Program-made: the position numbers and the translations under genes
Origin: Plantago ovata
Taxonomy: Eukaryota > Streptophyta > Magnoliopsida > Lamiales > Plantaginaceae
Assembly: GCA_028274465.1 (NCBI GenBank)
Contig: CM051456.1
Coordinates: forward strand, 103,577,348-103,641,347
DNA: 64,000 bases
Direction: 5' to 3'
Shown here: piece by piece, positions 61,152 through 64,000 of the stretch
Layout of the letters: the number at the start of each line of letters is the position of its first letter
Position numbering within the stretch: the first letter of the stretch is position 1
Notes under the pieces: generated by a model
Told to the model about the DNA's origin: nothing
The model's input: only the letters and a program-made list of their open reading frames with translations
The model's database searches: none

Positions 61152-61988
61152 TGTTGATAAGAAAAATATGTCTAGTTCGTAACGTGCGTTCCTCCACGAA
61201 CTATGAAGCTTTCTAAGTACAAGCATTGATGACCGGCCGCGACCCCAAAGGATCCGAACCTTGAATTATGCGGACCTCTCTGGCATTTTTACAAATGTGC
61301 CTAGTTCATTAAAATAACCCGCTATAGAGAGGCGGAGATCCGAAGGTCCAGAACAGGAGTTAGGAGGACAAGGGGCATTACTCAAGTCCATAACAAGTTA
61401 GGACGTACGAAGCTTAAATACTTGCCTGTTTTGCTTTACAATTGAATTAGGACGAGAGTCACATCATGACTATAAGGAGAGAAAGGCCTGGAGAAGTGCA
61501 GAAGTTTCTAGGTAGCACAAGAAGCTAAAGCTAAATGGGCTTGGGCCAAGCCCATGAAGTTCAACGTTGGGCCTACTCGATACATGAGGAGGAGGAGAAG
61601 GCGACAGATGGAAGCGAGAGATTGGTGCGACCTAGGGTTAGCCAACAACTATATAAAGGCTCCATTTCCAAAGAAAAGGTCACTGGTATTAAATACGTAC
61701 ATTTATTACACTAAGACAAGGAGAATTAACGAGCTCCTTCAAGTAAAGTCTCATACTGGTTTGACTTAGGCAAGCCGGAGATAAACACACATCCACACGC
61801 GCATTTCAATCTCAGGTACTCCATTTGACATAGAAAGGATCCAAAGATTCTGGTGTTGACTTGAGACTGATTCATGTATTGTGCTTAAATTATGGTGACT
61901 TAGAGATCATTGTAATTCTTTGTGTAGTTCGAGATGCTTTGTATCATTTAAGAGCGTCTGACGTTTTACTAGAATTTTACCTCTACAA
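61152..61988 (+). repeat. LTR of element B (right copy, plus orientation, inverted)
   Basis: It starts TGTTGATAAG at 61152 and ends CCTCTACA at 61988, the same orientation as the LTRs of element A but opposite to the internal region of B. About 20 differences separate it from the left LTR. Confidence 0.93.
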
Positions 61989-61993
61989 TCATG

Positions 61994-63500
61994 TTTATGT
62001 TTTACAAGTTTACATGAAGTTAATGTTAAAACCTGATTGTCTCATTAAACTGAGTTGTGTATACCATGTAATCTGGTGATCAAAGTCGGCGATAGAGATA
62101 TGTCAACTTTGTTGTGATTGGTATACGCATGATTTGAAGATTGATTTTGGTATCTAATATGCACGGCTCCATAACTGAAGTAGATCTTCTCTCAACTTTC
62201 AAGTTTCATTCACTCATCAGTTTCCCTTTATTATATTCTGGTACATAGATATTTGATTGCTTAAGCTTCCTACAAAATATCTACTGACATTGCCTTCTGT
62301 AAGCAAAATATCATTTTATTTTGTGATACTATAAGCTGAATAAATGGAGAAACTTAGAGTGGTTTACAGCTGACCATCTCTGCACACAAATTTTGTGAAA
62401 TATTCATGTGTGTTGTGTTAAATTACGTGGCTTTTGTTATGACTATGATATATGATATATTTGAGTGGATGATCAATTTGTTGTTATGCTTATACTAGAG
62501 CATGTGTTTTTCAAGTAGTCCACTTTAATTAAAATATCATGTAAATTCATGATGATATGGTTGAGGTGATTATCTTTTAAGTTAATTATTGATATTAATT
62601 ACCTCTATTTATTAACACATATTTCTGCTACAATTTTATGCACATGTACATGATAGTTTTCATGTATTGAATTGATACATATGGCTTTTGATGAAATTCT
62701 AATCACATTACTGATTCAATGGAGCCTGGTTAGTGCCCTGAATTATACTCATGTGTGCATCATCGAAGCAATAAGATCATTCGCAGATGAGTTATATCAA
62801 AGATAAGTTGCAATTTATTTATTTTCTATCATTTTGAATTGTTGAAACAAATTGTACTATATGATTTCTCTATTCCCTGAAGTGATTAGAGATAATTGAT
62901 AAGGGTTGCAAGATATATAGGTACACTACTATTGGCACTTTATAAATTTTATCCTTTTCTTTTAAATGAGACATCAAGTAAATATAGCACCTGAAGTTGC
63001 GATGCATATGTACGTCACAATAGATTTGTATCTCTGAGCTAATAGTCCAGTTTATGCCAAGTTGAGTCGATTATCATATTCTCAAAGTGGTTGAAAATAT
63101 CTTATGTATGGTTTGTGGCCTATGATCATTGAAAAGGGCCTAGAACACCAACCATGATTGATTAGTCGGCTAATATGTACCTAATGTACATCAATGATTT
63201 TGTTTTTGAAAATCAAGGTATCTAAATTGCTACTTAGAGTTCATGCCAGTAGCCATGACTATCAGATCTCAAAAGTAATTAAAAATTGGCTCTACACATC
63301 ACTAGATGTTAGGAAACTTGTAATTTTGATGAGAAATTAACCATGCTAAATTAAGGAAAGTCCAGTAACTAGTACTCTTAAGGTCCATAGGAATTTAGAA
63401 TTTTAAGGACATTGTAAAAGAGGAACGTTTGCTGAAGAATTAGAGTAGGTGCTAGATAAGTTAGTTTTACCGCTTATGATGTATCTTGTTTTCTGAAAAG
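61994..63500. other. Flanking DNA without a recognised gene
   Basis: AT-rich DNA that would continue the pre-insertion locus to the right of element B. No exon, RNA gene or repeat could be supported. Confidence 0.5.
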
Positions 63501-64000
63501 AAATACAACCTATTGAAGCATTTGGTGATGATGTACTTTGTTTACACAAACAAACTATTGAAGCATTTAGAACCGTTCAGAAACTTGAAGATTTCGAAGA
63601 ACTGAAGACTAGAAGATTTCTGAAGACTGGTATCTACAAAGGCACATGTTGCTCAGAAAGTGGAAACTTCAGCAACAGCTTGCATAAGTGAAAATCTAAA
63701 CGACAGAGTAGGTTGTGCTTGCTGAAACTGAGACTGACCACTTGTTGATGAACATTTGTGACCTCATTGCTGAAAGTACTTGCATTTGCGCTCCAACGTT
63801 CATGTTTGAATCTCATTCAAATGAACTTTAAATGCAAAGCATGCACGCGAAGGACATGAAGACTAGAAGACAAATAAAGGACGCTGTTGAAAGTACAAAA
63901 GCAAGATAGTGACATCTTAAGGAACAAAAGCTTTAGAATTTGAAATTCAAACGGCTCCCTTGATTCACTATAAATAGAGGTCATCCGGCAAAGAGTTGAA
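63501..64000 (+). other. Possible LTR or promoter fragment at the window edge
   Basis: It contains repeated gaagact and gaagatt phrases and, at 63968-63975, a TATA box (tataaata) followed by gaggtcatccggc. This composition resembles the U3 part of some plant copia LTRs, but the sequence is cut by the window end and has no partner here. Confidence 0.25.

Larger units (their letters stand above)
38283..61988 (-). mobile_element. LTR retrotransposon B: Ty3/gypsy, Tat lineage, same family as A, with nested insertions and one inverted LTR
   Basis: The internal region runs on the minus strand: PBS (61131-61149), gag, PR, RT and RNase H (61090-56492), archaeal-type RNase H (about 47.9-47.55 kb), an antisense gene on the plus strand (40150-46902), an 86-bp tandem repeat and a polypurine-like tract at 39120. 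The LTRs are 837 bp each: 38283-39119 in minus orientation but 61152-61988 in plus orientation. The target duplication atcat flanks the whole (38278-38282 and 61989-61993). Without insertions C and D it is about 12.1 kb. It is broken, with about half a dozen breaks besides the insertions, and no integrase was recognised. LTRs differ by about 2.5%, suggesting roughly one million years. Confidence 0.9.

Noticed and set aside
61152-61988. Independent solo LTR inserted next to element B
   Set aside because: Its outer flank has the same atcat as the far end of B and its inner edge abuts the PBS linker without a second duplication, so it is better read as the LTR of B itself.

Overview
The window is nuclear DNA from a flowering plant, probably a eudicot. 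It has one intact intron-rich host gene with GT/AG introns and CAG acceptors, its ruined tandem copy, one possible host first exon, and a dense nest of plant-type retroelements: LINE, Ty1/copia, Ty3/gypsy Tat and Ty3/gypsy Athila. No bacterial-style operons, CRISPR arrays, rRNA or tRNA genes were seen.

Left part (1-10.6 kb). A decayed LINE on the minus strand fills about 18-5100. It is followed by AT-rich DNA carrying two clusters of G/C-rich hairpins (5531-5700 and 5981-6185), a 165-bp tandem duplication, a 5'-truncated LINE tail (7391-7745), and two putative non-autonomous elements with terminal inverted repeats (7901-9560 and 9815-10610).

Host genes (10.9-38.1 kb). A complete eight-coding-exon lipid phosphate phosphatase (LPP/PAP2) gene lies on the minus strand at 10898-12671 and predicts 313 aa with all three catalytic motifs. 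Upstream lies a tandem paralogue in the same orientation (13770-35751). It is a pseudogene with four frameshifting indels and one altered splice acceptor. It has also been split by a 14.05-kb Tat element (A, 14299-28350) in its sixth coding exon and by a 5.05-kb copia element (29560-34608) in its first intron. A possible host exon at 37836-38090 precedes the next large element.

Right part (38.3-62 kb). A second Tat element of the same family (B, 38283-61988) sits in a matching 5-bp target duplication. Three younger insertions lie inside it: an Athila-like element without recognisable RT or integrase (C, 48166-56486), a probable solo LTR of unknown family (D, 42089-45343), and a solo LTR of the C family inside D (43114-44277). 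The last 2 kb is flanking DNA without a recognisable gene.

Main points of interest. (1) The two LTRs of Tat element B are in opposite orientation, yet the whole is flanked by a perfect 5-bp target duplication, so both outer ends are U5 ends. (2) Both Tat copies carry, antisense and downstream of pol, a long gene with its own TATA box, a 5'-UTR intron and three coding exons, convergent with gag-pol. (3) A 7-bp loop in an LTR stem-loop is flipped between the two LTRs of element A. (4) The C-family LTRs carry a variable-copy GC palindrome array just upstream of a TATA-like box. (5) Two clusters of regularly spaced hairpins built on one motif lie in otherwise empty DNA at 5.5-6.2 kb. Ages below come from rough by-eye LTR differences and are only indicative.
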